DNA of 64,000 nucleotides, taken from contig OW387139.1 in NCBI GenBank assembly GCA_936440205.1, forward strand, positions 29,972,378 through 30,036,377, in the 5' to 3' direction. Made by a program: the position numbers and the translations under genes. Shown here in pieces: positions 22,961-34,810 of the stretch. Source of the stretch: Lepidonotus clava. Lineage: Eukaryota; Annelida; Polychaeta; Phyllodocida; Polynoidae. The notes beneath the pieces are model-generated. The model ran no database searches, had not been told where the DNA came from, and saw only the letters and a program-made list of their open reading frames with translations. Within the stretch, counting starts at the first letter, position 1, and every line of letters starts with the position of its first letter.

Positions 22961-24170
22961 TAACAGGTATTGGCGTTGCACGATTAGGGTTGGCCGCGCA
23001 CCCAACCACCGCCTGGAGGAGCCGGCAGGGAGGCCAGGGATCCAAGCCCTGCCTAATGCCCTGTGAGAATGATCCCTGTGATCCCTTGCTTTAATCTTCT
23101 ACCCCTGCCACCGCTGGGAGCGAGCTGATCAAATATTGATGGTTGAACCCGCTGTCTGCACCAAGGCACCACCCAGAGAGAGGGGAGACTGTGGGTTACA
23201 GTGGGGAGGGAGTGAGGGCGGTGGGGAGACTCATACTTTGAAACCAGGATGCGTTAAAGGAATAATTCCATTTTGATTTTACGTGTACATTGCATCAGAA
23301 TTTCATAGAACAATCTAGTCAACTATGTTACATTCAAAAGAGAAATTAGCGGAAACAACACAATGAAATCGATACACGGTGTAATAACAGTATTGTTATA
23401 CCTTCTCATGTCACAACGATACAGCTTTTGTTTTGTTTGTTACCATGCTGGTCAAGGTCGGCAATAAATAACAGCCTGCAATGGCTTAAGACATTTGATC
23501 ACCAAAATGTGGTGCCGCCTATAGACTGCGGCCTCTCTGTGTACCTCACTCCTCAAAGGCACGCTAGGGGACGCCAGTGTAGACGAGCATCATAAGACAG
23601 GTGATGTTTACTTAGATGGGCCTCGGCTCTGTAAGTAGTAAACCTCCAGTCCTTTTCAGTTGCAGGTTGAGGATCTAAAGGAAAGACAATTTTAGAGTAA
23701 GGAATGGGCAATTATGTATCCATTGGTTATGCATCTTTTATCTTCCACTTAAAAGTAATCAGGTAAATAGATGCTTTGTTTACAGGTTTAGTACTCTTTA
23801 ATCCAACTGCCTATTTCATTCAAGTTTTACTTCCTCAAAAGTAACCAGGGGACTGGCAATGTGGCGCTCTTGGACTTCTCCAGTTTGATGACTATACACT
23901 ACAGTGGTTTCGCTATTACCTGCAGGTTCTCTAATTTGCTAATAACCAACATGTGGTATTAGGTCCTTGACCAGTTCATAGTTTGGGTTTACCATAACCA
24001 GAGTGAAACAAATCACTAACCTATACTCCAGTTGGATATCCATGAGTTGTTTTTTTACTAATGCATGCACATACCTTCAAAAATGCGGACTCTTGATGTA
24101 CTAGGTAAGTTAAACATTACCCAAGTGCCACATCTTTGCACAAAACTGTAAGAGTTTTGTCTAGGTTTGC
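22961..24170. other. Mixed DNA, no gene
   Basis: GC-rich at 22990-23230 (CCTGGAGG at 23012-23019), then AT-rich. A small hairpin AAAACT/AGTTTT lies near 24145-24161. Nothing else seen. Confidence 0.5.
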
Positions 24171-24600
24171 GGCATGTCATGTGGGCACATGATCAGCGCG
24201 CCGCCTAGAGAACCGGAAATCAGTCGAACTGTGGTCCCACCTACCAGGTGGCTATACGGTCATCTGACCGATGGGTACCAACGCCGTCCTGAAACGTCGA
24301 CCAATCACAGCGCCCGACACAAAGCGCGCATGGAGTTTTGACCAATATAAGGCATGACCCACCTTGGTATCAGGGAAAAGAGAGAATAGAATCCGGGCAT
24401 CAATTGTGTATGATGGATCTATGATATTCATTGTAGACACACTGGTGATATACGATGGGAAAAGCAATAAAGGTTAACATGGTAAAAGTTGACATTGCGA
24501 GCGATGGAAAGGCAAAATAAAAGTTCAGTTCTGGGCGAGTGGGCTACCTAGAACGATGACACGGTCCTTGATATGAAATAAATATGATTGGTTCAGGAGG
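24171..24600 (+). mobile_element. Possible relic LTR or promoter cassette
   Basis: Short inverted repeats (TCATGTG/CACATGA near 24177-24192, CCACCT/AGGTGG near 24238-24252) precede two CCAAT boxes (24301 and 24342), the second running into TATAAGG. Three AATAAA words follow at about 24468, 24516 and 24577. The order is that of an LTR promoter and poly(A) region, but I could not fix ends, a target duplication or an internal region, so a host TATA promoter is an equal alternative. Confidence 0.2.
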
Positions 24601-25160
24601 TATACAGAAACGGAGCAGCGCGTGATCAAAGGCAATTGTGGACGGCGGCATTCCGTATGTAATAATACTCCATGACTCTGATGTATTTCCACCGATCGAT
24701 TTCACTTCCTGCACGGCCAAGGTCACATAGAGGGCACGCGGGCCACTTGGCGTCGGCGGCCGTTTTTAGAACGACCCCAATGATGAGTGAATGTGTCAGT
24801 GGGGACCGATCAGCGGCCCGGGCCCTTATGAGGAATATCAATACGGGGCGGCCCGGTTTGGGGCCCGACCGCGCGGCGCAGGGGGCGCGCGGCGCGTCAT
24901 AACGCCCGATTTATAGCGCCACGCGGCAAACTTATTCATCTTACAAGGACATAAACGCCAGCCTCCGCATAGCTGGGACCGAGCGCCGACATCAAAGCGT
25001 GGAGGACAGCTAATTTCAGCTCATCAATTGGGTAATTCGCCGCGCCAACTCCAAGCGGAGTTTTATGGACGTTATGAGGGATGCTGCCCGCTATCCTTAG
25101 CGGCCAATGTCAGGCGGCGTGGGGGGTTTGAGCATGCGTGACAAACTACAGGGGCTGGCG
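24601..25160. other. Strong CpG island
   Basis: One of the most CpG-dense stretches (about 24720-25130), with runs of GCGCGGCGC and interspersed posterior-Hox-like TTTATAG/TTTATGG words. Stop-poor frames show no domain. Likely unmethylated regulatory DNA, possibly a promoter, but no start site could be chosen. Confidence 0.45.
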
Positions 25161-25960
25161 GCATATGATACCTGAAAGTTTGACTGCGGGGCTGACTGTT
25201 ATGAATACGAGACTCGAGGATCAGAGAGACTGAACTAAGTATGTTCATAATAAAGCATTTGCCTTTAGATTAAATGCACGAAATATCATTATCAAAAATT
25301 AAACTTTAAGGATGGCATTACAGTTTTATATCATATCGACACGAATGCCATAGGTCAATCCAAGTAAGATTTAGCCTCTTTATAATATTTTTATAATGCC
25401 CCATGTAGCACCGAATAGAGGAGATTTCAAACCACATCCCTGTTAAACCACAGCATGGCAGTGGGGCTTTAGTCGGGATTAAATTGTAATCACCTGTTGG
25501 TTCAACCTACATATTGACCGCCGACAAAACTCACCGCTGGACCCATTGGGGTCAGACGTCGGATTGTGCCGGGTGCGCCCCTAGCGGAGGCCGACTATTG
25601 GCGTGCTGATAACACTGCCTGATCTATAGGCCCCTGAGAGGGGCCCCACCTCGAACCTCTACGCCCGTCACTTCCCTAGACCCAACCCTAGATCAGGGAT
25701 TCTCATGCATCTCGCTCATGCATATCCATATATTATGTATCTAGCTTTGAATCATAATCCGCAAAACAATGTGTCGCCTGACCAAGGCCTTGCCTGAACA
25801 GCCTTGAATATCATAAAATCCTGGATTTTTCTATCAAAATTGTATATCCAGCACTTTTACTTATTCCCTTACAGTCAGACCTGTGGATTACTGTGTTTCT
25901 GTGCATTTAAACTTTGTGAAGTTAATGTCTGTATATAGTATAGCCTTACTACACTTTACA
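25161..25960. other. Mixed DNA, small AP2-like palindrome
   Basis: AT-rich with a GC-richer middle. GGCCCCT/AGGGGCC, 7-bp arms with a 3-base loop, lies at 25629-25645 and resembles a TFAP2-type palindrome. No gene. Confidence 0.4.
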
Positions 25961-26270
25961 GTTTCAACCTTAGTCATTGACGTCAGATGCCCTCCCTCGC
26001 CTGACTCCCCCCCCCCCCTCCCCCCCCTCCGCTCCGCGCAGTCGAACAGCATTCCGTCACACGCAGACGGGACGCGCACTGCGCACGCGCACGCTGGAGA
26101 AGAGGAAGCACCGGTTGCTGGAGATGAAGGGGGCAGATAGTCTTATCGGGCCGTACCAGCGGTCCCCCCAAACCCCTCTACACCCCCAAAAACACCCCCA
26201 ACGCTCACACAACCCCCCCTTCAACTTCCAGCAGAGCACCCCTTCTAACGCCCCCCCCCCCCAGTACTGA
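25961..26270 (+). promoter_or_regulatory. CpG-rich promoter-like block with perfect NRF1 site
   Basis: A C/T-rich run (26005-26030) is followed by TGCGCACGCGCA at 26080-26091, a perfect match to the palindromic NRF1 consensus YGCGCAYGCGCR, and by GGAAG (ETS-like) at 26103. NRF1 sites usually mark CpG-island promoters. The region ends in C-rich sequence with a 13-base C run around 26250. A 97-codon proline- and arginine-rich frame (25977-26270, plus) spans it; low-complexity sequence explains the absence of stops, so I do not call it a gene. Confidence 0.4.
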
Positions 26271-27240
26271 GTAGCTCGTGGTTGGGTTATTTGGCCGGCG
26301 GCCGGCAGCGGGAATCACGGTCAGAGCAGCTCCCCTCGGCCGACGAGCTGCTCGCTATATGGGGCAGATAATAGCCCTTAATGGGCAGGCGACTGCCTGG
26401 CGGCCAAATACGGCGAGATCTACTCAACACGACATTCGGATATCGAAAGTAAACATGGCCGCCGTGCGGTTAGGCCCCCCTAATGGCCGGCGGCGTACAT
26501 TTTCATCCCTTCATGTCGACGCGAGTCGCTTGCACAAAGTAGGGTCCTTTCGGTAAATGAAACCAGAACTGAATGTGACCACCACTCCCGCTCCCTCCAT
26601 CCCAGCCTGCTCTCCCGCCCTCAGAGAGCCGGCTCAGGGCTTAATAGTCAGTGGGGCCGCCGACCAGCTTTACAGTGGCCCGGCTGTAAGAGGCCACATC
26701 TAAGGTCGTAATTGGGCGTATACGACCACGTCAGGCCATTGAAACGTACAGCCTGGCCAGCAGAGAAGGGGGCCGGGCGACACAAAATGCCTTCAGTAGT
26801 ACGAGAGAACACTCCCATACCTTGGTGTTCTGCTTTATTCTCGCCCTTCTTACACGCCGAGCACTGCTCCCAGCCGTCAGCCAAGTGTTTGCACACAGTG
26901 ATTTCCCTGGGTAAACATGGCGCCGGCCGGCCGCCTCTCCAGGCGTGACCTGGCGTTAGGCCACCCTCCCCCACCTCCCGCCATCCGGCCGTGGTCAGTC
27001 CGACTTACCAGGCCAGTCGTCGCCTTCCCCCAATAACGTGTTGACTCTGGCCGTGAATACCAATGGCCGGCTTGTCGACAGAGGGTAGCGGCGGGTCAGT
27101 CTGTTGTCGGAAGGATCATCCCGATACCCGCTGTCCGCGCCTTAGTAGCGACCGCGACGCCTGCTGCAGAGCCACTAACCAGTGTACTACTCACACAATA
27201 ACCCTTCGGGCAGAAAGCCAGTCAGACATGCTTATCTACA
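26271..27240. other. CpG-rich island
   Basis: GC-rich throughout, with GGCCGGC clusters at 26293-26306 and 26920-26932 and a tight dyad pair at 26324-26353. Frames here have no recognisable domains. Confidence 0.5.
26324..26353. promoter_or_regulatory. Paired GAGCWGCTC dyads (21-bp spacing)
   Basis: GAGCAGCTC at 26324-26332 and GAGCTGCTC at 26345-26353 (within CGAGCTGCTCG) start exactly 21 bp apart, two helical turns. They lie in a CpG-rich island about 230 bp from the NRF1-type site. Confidence 0.55.
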
Positions 27241-28540
27241 GATGATCTATGAATCAATATCAAGATATTATTTCATGAAATATAAATCCCATATTATAAG
27301 TTAGTTCTTTAAGTTCATTTGAAGTATGGTGATTAGATACAACACTAGGCTATATATAAGAGTGTATGGCACTTCATAAATTTCATTTTGCATGATGCCT
27401 TAGTTTCTTTGATGTATGAAGTACACGTAATACATAATTATGTATGAATTTAAGTGAGTCTGTATCATATTATATGCCAGTGTGTGTATGCATGCACATG
27501 TGTATATAAACATATATGTATGTATTCCTATTATCTATGTACTAATACTTGCCGACCTGTCTACTTAACATAAGGTACAAGTTACCTAAAGGTGCGTATG
27601 TCGGTTAAATGGCGGTTGGGGTGTAGACCTAGTGGCCCACACTGGCCTCCCAAATGACTCTTTCCCTTGGGCCCTCTAAACACTCTGTGTTTCCATGGCG
27701 ATAAGAACCACAACCAACCGACACAGCCTTCTCACTGACTGAAAAATCGTCCCCTGAGGCCACATCGCACCAGTCACCACGCAACGCTTTATTTGTTTCT
27801 TTAACTCGTTACAAATTACCAAAAACAAAGTGTGCTTAAAGCCTCCGGGAGGAGGTCACCTACTTCTAGACGTCGGCTGTATCCATCATGCTAGAATAGG
27901 TGTCATGGGACACAAACAACCATTATCTCTGAGGATAAACTTAGTTCAAAGGTTGGTTTAAAACGGCAGTGTCTTATTGATTCCTCGCACACACCATGCT
28001 ACTGGTCGCGTGCGTGCTCGGAGGTCTAGGATATAATAAAAGTGCTTTATTGATCACGCCGAAACAGGATACCACAGTTAGAGGTCGTAATTCTATACTT
28101 TATTACATTTGTTATCAGCGCTTGCATGGAAGGCCCTCGTTCTTTGATTTCTTCATATCAGCATTACGGTAGTTGCACAAACGGTTTCTCCACTGGCAAC
28201 TCCTGACCGTTTATAATAACACAGTATAGGTTCTGTAAAAAGGCCTTTGTATTTGGAACCTCTGACTGAAAGGTAATTTAGTTTTCGATGCAAGTGAGTG
28301 ATTGATTGCTTGGAGACTTTCTGTAAAGGTCAAGTTTGAAGCCTATGTCCTCCAGCCGGACCCGCCAGCCAAGGTGGTCCTTTACTCTAGCTTGATTCTA
28401 ACCCCTATAGTGCCGGGGAATGGGTTTAGGGTGTTTGAAGGGGTTGACTGAGAGGGACAAGACTGACGTGAAAGTGTTAGACTGAGAGGCACCTAAAGGT
28501 TAGGCCGGAAGGTTGGGGCTATTGGCAGCAACAGAGGTCG
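27241..28540. other. AT-rich DNA, nothing recognised
   Basis: AT-rich with TATG-rich stretches near 27480-27530. No gene, repeat family or motif cluster noticed. Confidence 0.55.
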
Positions 28541-29480
28541 GCTTGGTCCTGTCGGGGTCTTGGTCGTCTACCTATTTACCTCCTCCAGGGTTGATTTAAA
28601 CACTGTTTCTCTAGCTCTGAATCTACAAACAAGAATATCTTACGAGGCCGATCACACAGATCCAAACCTAACTGCCCCTCTCCTGTCTTCATTGCATTCT
28701 GTAATTCAGTGTTTAGCTGGCCATTCCCTCATCGACCCCTTCCACCACCCCCACCCCCTGCACCTTCCTTCCTGGGAGGCCTTATTTAATGCTCACCTCG
28801 TCCGGAGATGAGGATCTTTATAGGATCAGCCTACTCAGCGCCCAAGACACGATAAGGATCCTTTGCCCCATCCCCTCCCGGGTCGCCACTGCCGGCTTCA
28901 GGGACGGCAAAATAAGATGTAATCTTATTATCACCGCGCGCCCCGACCGCCGCCGCCGTCCTTAGCGTGTTTACTGGGCCCTGGCTCTTAGCGCCATTGA
29001 CAGTGAAAAGAGTGTAAACGGCTGAGGGGCCCGGCTTACGGCACTCATCAGGTGCAAATGACAGACAGTGGTGGGCAGAGCTGATTAAGGGCCGATTGAG
29101 GAAGCCATGAGGACACGGCGAATGGGAGGGCGAGAATGTCGTGATGGTGGTTGGGTAGCGGGGAGGGGGAGCTAGGGATCAGGGCCTTGTGATTATATTT
29201 ACTGCTGGGATCGCCTTGTGTGGTGGTCCGGGGTAGTTTGGATTGGAGACAAGAGCCGCAAACAAACCGGTGTTGATTGACTGCTCCTCCAGGACCGCGG
29301 CTTTAAGGCCGTGGAGTGGACAAGGGGGCAGGTCGGATGACCTCATCTCTGTCCGTCGGGGCAGGGGCTTATCGCCCGATGTGTTGCCGCAGAATTACAC
29401 AAGCCGGTGGTATCTAATGACTGGTCTACCGCTGGACGCGTCCTGCTAATAATACGGCTTACGCTGGTGGGTGTTAATGC
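28541..29480. other. GC-rich island, no gene
   Basis: CpG-rich at 28870-29040 and 29240-29460. CCTCCAGG occurs at 28582 and 29286. No coding frame with motifs. Confidence 0.45.
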
Positions 29481-32400
29481 AAAGGTCAGCGAGGTCCACC
29501 CTGATCAGACAAAGAATGGGAGGGAGTGTATGGGGGGGGGGAGTCTAACTAGAAGACGGTATTCAAAAAGGAAAGATGGGAGGGTTAAAGTAGGGTAAGG
29601 AGAGGGGGGAACCAATGAGGATGCAGCCTGACCAGAACAGTTGGAAAGGTTAAAGAAAGCAGATAATATGTGTAACACTTTCTTATTTTTAATTTTCATA
29701 TGATATTGTGTGACACCAAAACATTTGTATGACTCCTTAGACTTACGCCTTTCATTAAAGTAGGCTAAGTTAAAATACCTCATATAAATATTGTGTTCAA
29801 CTTCCTCAATCTTATCTGTTACTTTCAAATGTACAATATATCAAGACAGAAACCAAAACGCTATCATAATTATCATGACTCACATGTGTGATAAGTTATG
29901 AAGAAAGAGAAGTATAGGTAAACGTAGGGCGGATGTTAGCGATTTGGAAAAGGGACGGAGCAAAGGAATGGTGGGATGAAAGTGTCACAAAATCAATACG
30001 ATTTAAAGCAAAGCCATTACAGCCGAACATTACAGAAGGGGACCGACATTCGGGTAGGGGTCAAGGGATACCCAGATATGGAGAGAGAAATGAGGTACAT
30101 AAGGATGACCCTTAGCTGATTTGAAATAAAATGTATTCGATGGCAACATACAACTGTTTGATTGCCTCTGCCAGACAGTGGCACAAACAACATGGGCTTG
30201 GAGTTGGGAAAAGGATTGGACTGTAAATGCGTGAAGGGAAAAGACGTCGAAGGACCTTTAGACCTCCAAGTTGTTCACCGTCATTCTAACCATTTTGCAT
30301 GATCACTATGATCAAGAACACTTTCTGTTTACAGTCCGAACTAATTGAGACAAATCAAAGACTCCTCCTGCTCCACCACCTACATTTGTCAGCGCCCACC
30401 ATCAGTCGATTCAAAGGACGTGGTCATTTCGCCCCATTAAGTGTGTTTATGACAACGCACCCATTGGTTTATTGGGCGGACACATCGGATGTGAAGGCAT
30501 TACAGACTTGCATTGGGTAGTCCTGATTGGATTAGGTGTTACGGCGGTCGAAAGGTCATTCAACAGTATACAGCACTCGGCAGTCAATCTTTATTCTATG
30601 CGCAGGGAAACCTTTGAGGAATTGAATAGAAAGCCCCTTAGAGATCATTTTATAGATTGTCTTCTTGGTTTTTTTTGTTTTTTTTTGCAAAACTTCCTGT
30701 ATAACAATAATTTGAAATAAAAAAAACACTATGAGAGACACTCACTTGTATGCCGCGTCCATAGTGGATCCACCCGGATAGTAGGAAGCAGCTCATCTGT
30801 ATGTACAGTACCCAGGTCACGTCCGTCTCCAGGCGGGACCTGCTCCTCAACAACTCCCCTCTCTCCCTGCCCAGTGGGTCCGGCCAAAGCCCCTTCGTCA
30901 TTAACAACCAAATTGTTTTCAGATGGAAATAAAAACGTCCGGGTTTCGTCTGAGGGAGATAAGTGGGGTGTCGTCTTGATAAAGAAGAGGGGCTTACTTC
31001 GCCTGATTGCTCTGTAAACGGCGAGCTAATGCGGACATACCAACCCAGTCATTCCCCTTCCCCGACCACTCCACCATGCCCTCCCTTAAGTAAGGCAGCA
31101 GCTAACGCAGCATCTGAAAGGATCACCCGCCCTCGGTCCAGCAAACAGGGGATTATGATGAGGGTTTAGGATGCAAGATGGCCATCGCCAAACCTGCAGG
31201 GATGGGGGGAAGGAAGGGGAGAGTCGTCGGGATTCAAGTGGCGACTGGGATCTCTCCGTATGGCATTCACATTCTGTCCCCTCCCTGGCGGCTCCCCAGG
31301 GGATCGAGTGCTAACATTGCCTTCACAGTCGTGTGTTGCTCCTGGCTCCTCCGGGGACTTGGAGGCCAGTGAGAGACACCAGTAGGCCTATGTCTGCATG
31401 TGGAGGGGACAAGTGTGCAGTATATGGAAGAAAGACGCCTGATTCTGAAATAGATAAAACAGAAAAGATTGTTGCTCCCAAATCGTGTTCTTCCTCTTGC
31501 CATTCAAGGTTAGGACGTCGGGGGCACTTTGGCACTAGTGTATGCTGCAGAGGGGAACCTTTTTATAATGACATGTACTTAGGCGGTGTTTCAAGTTTTC
31601 AAAGTCAATGAAGACTTTAGGTTCGTCTTCAAAGTCACTTCAACCTAAATTACTTTTATAGAGTCTCACACTACAGAGACAGTGACGTTACAACCCCATT
31701 ACAACCTGACCACTTTTGGTTTACACTTCTTGCACTTCGGTTGCTGCCAAATGTGGTCGTATGTATGCTGGACCTGTAGTACCTGGTGGTCGACAAATGA
31801 AAATTGGTCTAGCCCTGGAGGACCGCATCATCCCGGATATGTACTAAAGGGAGCAGGCCGTCAGGAGAGACCTCCAGGTGGGGCTCCTCCCTCCTGATCC
31901 TGGCCCGGCCCTTTCCCCGTGGACTCACTCGGTTTCTGAAGATAGCAGCTCTTGAATTTGTGCGGCTTACAAAGTCACTGATTGGCCGCTTCCGCGTCTC
32001 CTTGGGTCTTTCAGATAATGGGGGTTGTTCGGCCTCCCCTGTGGGCAGCCCCTATACAAAGACCCGGACATTAAAAGCAACGGCCCTGTGAGGTCACCCA
32101 GGGTTAAGGTCATTGCAAAGGTTAAGGTACCTTTAAGGCTTGGTTCTCTATATCTGAAGGGCTTAGATGAAACAACGATGGCCGATAGTGCATCAATATA
32201 CGTTAAAAAGTTTTAAAAGAACAACAGTAATAGTAATTTTTGTTGCATCTTAATTAGTAATGATAAGCAGTCCTATCCCTGTTTAGGAATGAAACGGTTC
32301 AATTATGGTCGGTTGCACTTTGATTTGCTGGGCATATATAAACAACCCCAAATAAGGGGGAACTCTTTTTTAGAATCGCACTCTCTGTTGGTAAACGTGT

Positions 32401-33067
32401 ATGACCCGGTCAACGGAACCCGTCCACTTGTGAATAATACCTTCACCCCACAGTTTAACAGAGACGTGCTGGTAGAACCTGCCACCTGGTGACGACCGCT
32501 GACATGTACGTCCAAACACACCGAGCTACATGACAGGGGACATCCGCCATGACAGTCCACATTGTACCCGAACATGCCGGGAACCAGCAGGATGTCCACT
32601 GTGACCCGGATGTGTAGTTTTACAAACGTTAGCCCAATGATACAGTATAGTGACAAACGATTCCATTAACGTGCTTTTTTTCCCTTCATCTATTTATAAA
32701 TAAATAGTTTAAAACTCCCTCTGTGTCTAACACAGATTACATCTTTTGCAAAGAAAAACTTTCTTTCATCAACCTTTTTTTCGAAATTGGATCAGAATCA
32801 GATCACAATGAGTCTCAATGCATGCAGTCCATCTTGATTTTACTTTTCAGTCTGTACCAGTTTGAGCAACCTCTAGGGTTATCAACTTTGAAGGTGCATA
32901 CTACTCAAACTTCACAGATTCTTTGTCGAAAATGGCATTTTTCCTTACCAACAAATATGCGTATTAGGTGAATCACAAATAAAACGTCCTATAAATCAAA
33001 CGGTTGTGTGGGACTATATATCAAGGTTCAGTTGTGGAGGCATTTATTTTGTTTCAGATAAACTGAA
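29481..33067. other. Mixed DNA, no gene recognised
   Basis: AT-rich with GC-richer pieces at 30810-31380 and 31800-31920. CCTGGAGG at 31814 and its complement at 31871 lie 57 bp apart. A 67-codon frame at 32289-32492 (plus) reads like protein by eye but matches no family I know. A frame at 30520-30660 has an ERSF word reminiscent of hAT transposase C-termini, too weak to call. Confidence 0.4.
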
Positions 33068-33423
33068 CCCAGGCAGCTTGTGACGTAACAGAAACGTTCT
33101 GTGACCATATATTGTTAGTCAGTTTGTTACTTACTGAGATGACACGTAGCAATTACGTTATTGATGGTGAGGTTGAAACCTCACCAAATTAGAACATTAT
33201 TATAACATTATTTTTTGGTGAGGTTAGGACGAAATCAAAACAGGACGTTATAAGAACAATCTGTTTATGTTGAAGAACACAACCAGAACGTTATAATAAT
33301 GTCGCAATGCAAAGTCACAGCAGTAGGTCGCAGCAATGTGATTGGGAGTCATCAAAAGAATGTAACAAGAACCAACACAGAAAAGTGCTGCAACATTATT
33401 ATAACATCACACCTCTGGCTGGG
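33068..33423 (+). mobile_element. Inverted-repeat MITE, copy 1
   Basis: The ends CCCAGGCAG (33068-33076) and the complement of CCCAGCCAG (33415-33423) are imperfect terminal inverted repeats. Just inside, TGTGACGTAACAGAAACGTT on the left corresponds to TGTGATGTTATAATAATGTT read inwards from the right. Internally there is a 9-bp-arm palindrome GGTGAGGTT/AACCTCACC (33166-33185). There is no reading frame, so it is a non-autonomous DNA transposon. A colinear inverted copy lies at 42868-43060. The superfamily is not identified; the ACGTT-rich ends resemble the element at 61122-62937. Confidence 0.65.
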
Positions 33424-34619
33424 AAATGAGTCCTAAATTGTTCAATTTCTTTGATTCCTTGTAGAAATTTGAAGTGATTGGCAGTTAACCGGTATTAAAC
33501 GGTTTTATTAAATGTGTCATTATGGTTATGACTTTTATGAATGTTAGCGGTTGCAGATGCTGTTAACCAAACTGAAGTTTTGTTTTGTCAGGTAGAAATG
33601 GAGGGGTTGTTTACCAGCTGGTATCCCATGGCCTCCCGACTGTGCCTCGTCCGGCCATCATACATCATTAAAACGAGATTAAAGGTCATGCGATACTTTT
33701 TTTAGTGTATTCAAGGTATACGCCAAAAACCTGGACGTTTTTTTCAGACACACAAAGGGACAGGATCGTTAACTTCAGCCTTTGACGACAATGCAACTGT
33801 CTCTGAACAAGGAAAAAATGAGTGATTCGGACTTGTGAATGGGGCCCAATTGGCTCTATCAGGTCTAGCCGCATTCAGCCGGCACGGGGGTTGGGATAAT
33901 GGTATTTATGACGTGTGTAGCTTACCATTCTCCCAAGTCGTCCGAAATTATCAGTTGTCGTCGCCCCCCGCCGGGAACACCACCCAGCATGGCTGGAGGG
34001 CTGTTCCATCTGGTGCTCGCCGTCCCCCTACCTATCATTATCTCCCCTGGCGGACGAAGGGCCGCCATGCCCCCTATTCGTATGTAAATGACCCCTGTTA
34101 GCTGAGTGACAAGGGGGAAACCCACGAACAGGACCTCCAGTCGGCCATACACGACCACTGGGCACCGCTATTATAAATCATACTCTTAAAAGTAAAACTG
34201 GTAATTCAAGGGGGCACCTAAAAAAGAAATGCGAGTTCCTTTTCCCCTTACCCTGCTAAATCGGGTCTGTATTATGAACCATTGCTCTGCTAGCGCTCAA
34301 AGTCTGCTTAGAAATTTTGTTTCAGATAAAATGAAATTTTTGATTTTTACTCCATTTTGAATTTGAAGTAGGCCTACATGAAAATTATTTTGTCATTTAA
34401 ACAAAGCCGAACATGAAAATGGTTCTCTGGTTTGTTAGTTATTCAACTATGGTGTAGCCTGAGTCTTAGAATCATACTTTTATAATCGTAAATATTCCTT
34501 GTGATTTTTTCTTTAAGTGCAGCTGGAAGAACATATAGCTATTTGAAGTTGCTTGATAAATTTTTATACAACATCTATTCGAATTGGCCTACATTTATGT
34601 ATATACAGTCTCACTGACC
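33424..34619. other. Mixed DNA between MITE and candidate promoter
   Basis: A GC-richer piece at 33940-34150 contains GCCGCCAT at 34061-34068. Read on the minus strand this gives ATGGCGGCC, the start of a frame ending near a GTAAGC splice-donor-like site at about 33922. It is a conceivable coding exon left of the candidate promoter at 34.7 kb, but composition could explain it. The remainder is AT-rich with nothing recognised. Confidence 0.3.
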
Positions 34620-34810
34620 TTGAGTTGATTATGACGTTTCAGCAACAGGTGCGCCCACTGAGAGGGGAGTGATAAGCTATAGGCCTGTAGTGAGTTTCGC
34701 ACTGGGCGCCGCCATATTGTGTCACGTGGTACAAAGGGACTTTCCTCATTGGCTGGTTGATAGCGCTTGACCCCCGACAGCTTTGGCGGGAAGCAAACAC
34801 GCATGCTCAG
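34620..34810 (-). promoter_or_regulatory. Candidate TATA-less promoter firing leftwards
   Basis: Within 95 bases lie TTTGGCGGGAA (34792-34802, textbook E2F site), an inverted CCAAT box (ATTGG, 34748-34752), GGGACTTTCC (34736-34745, classical kappaB site), GTCACGTGG (34721-34729) and GCCGCCATATT (34708-34718). Read on the minus strand the last is AATATGGCGGC, the YY1 element that sits just downstream of start sites in sense orientation in many animal promoters. The order E2F, CCAAT, E-box, YY1 on the minus strand predicts a start near 34715-34735. AAG|GTCAGT, a usable splice donor, follows at 34619, giving a short first exon. The ATG inside the YY1 word opens a frame of only 12 codons. The downstream gene, if any, lies to the left and was not found. 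Confidence 0.45.

Noticed and set aside
30472-30720. hAT transposase C-terminus (ERSF word)
   Set aside because: Only a four-residue resemblance, with no W or LxLL context of the dimerisation domain and no terminal repeats.
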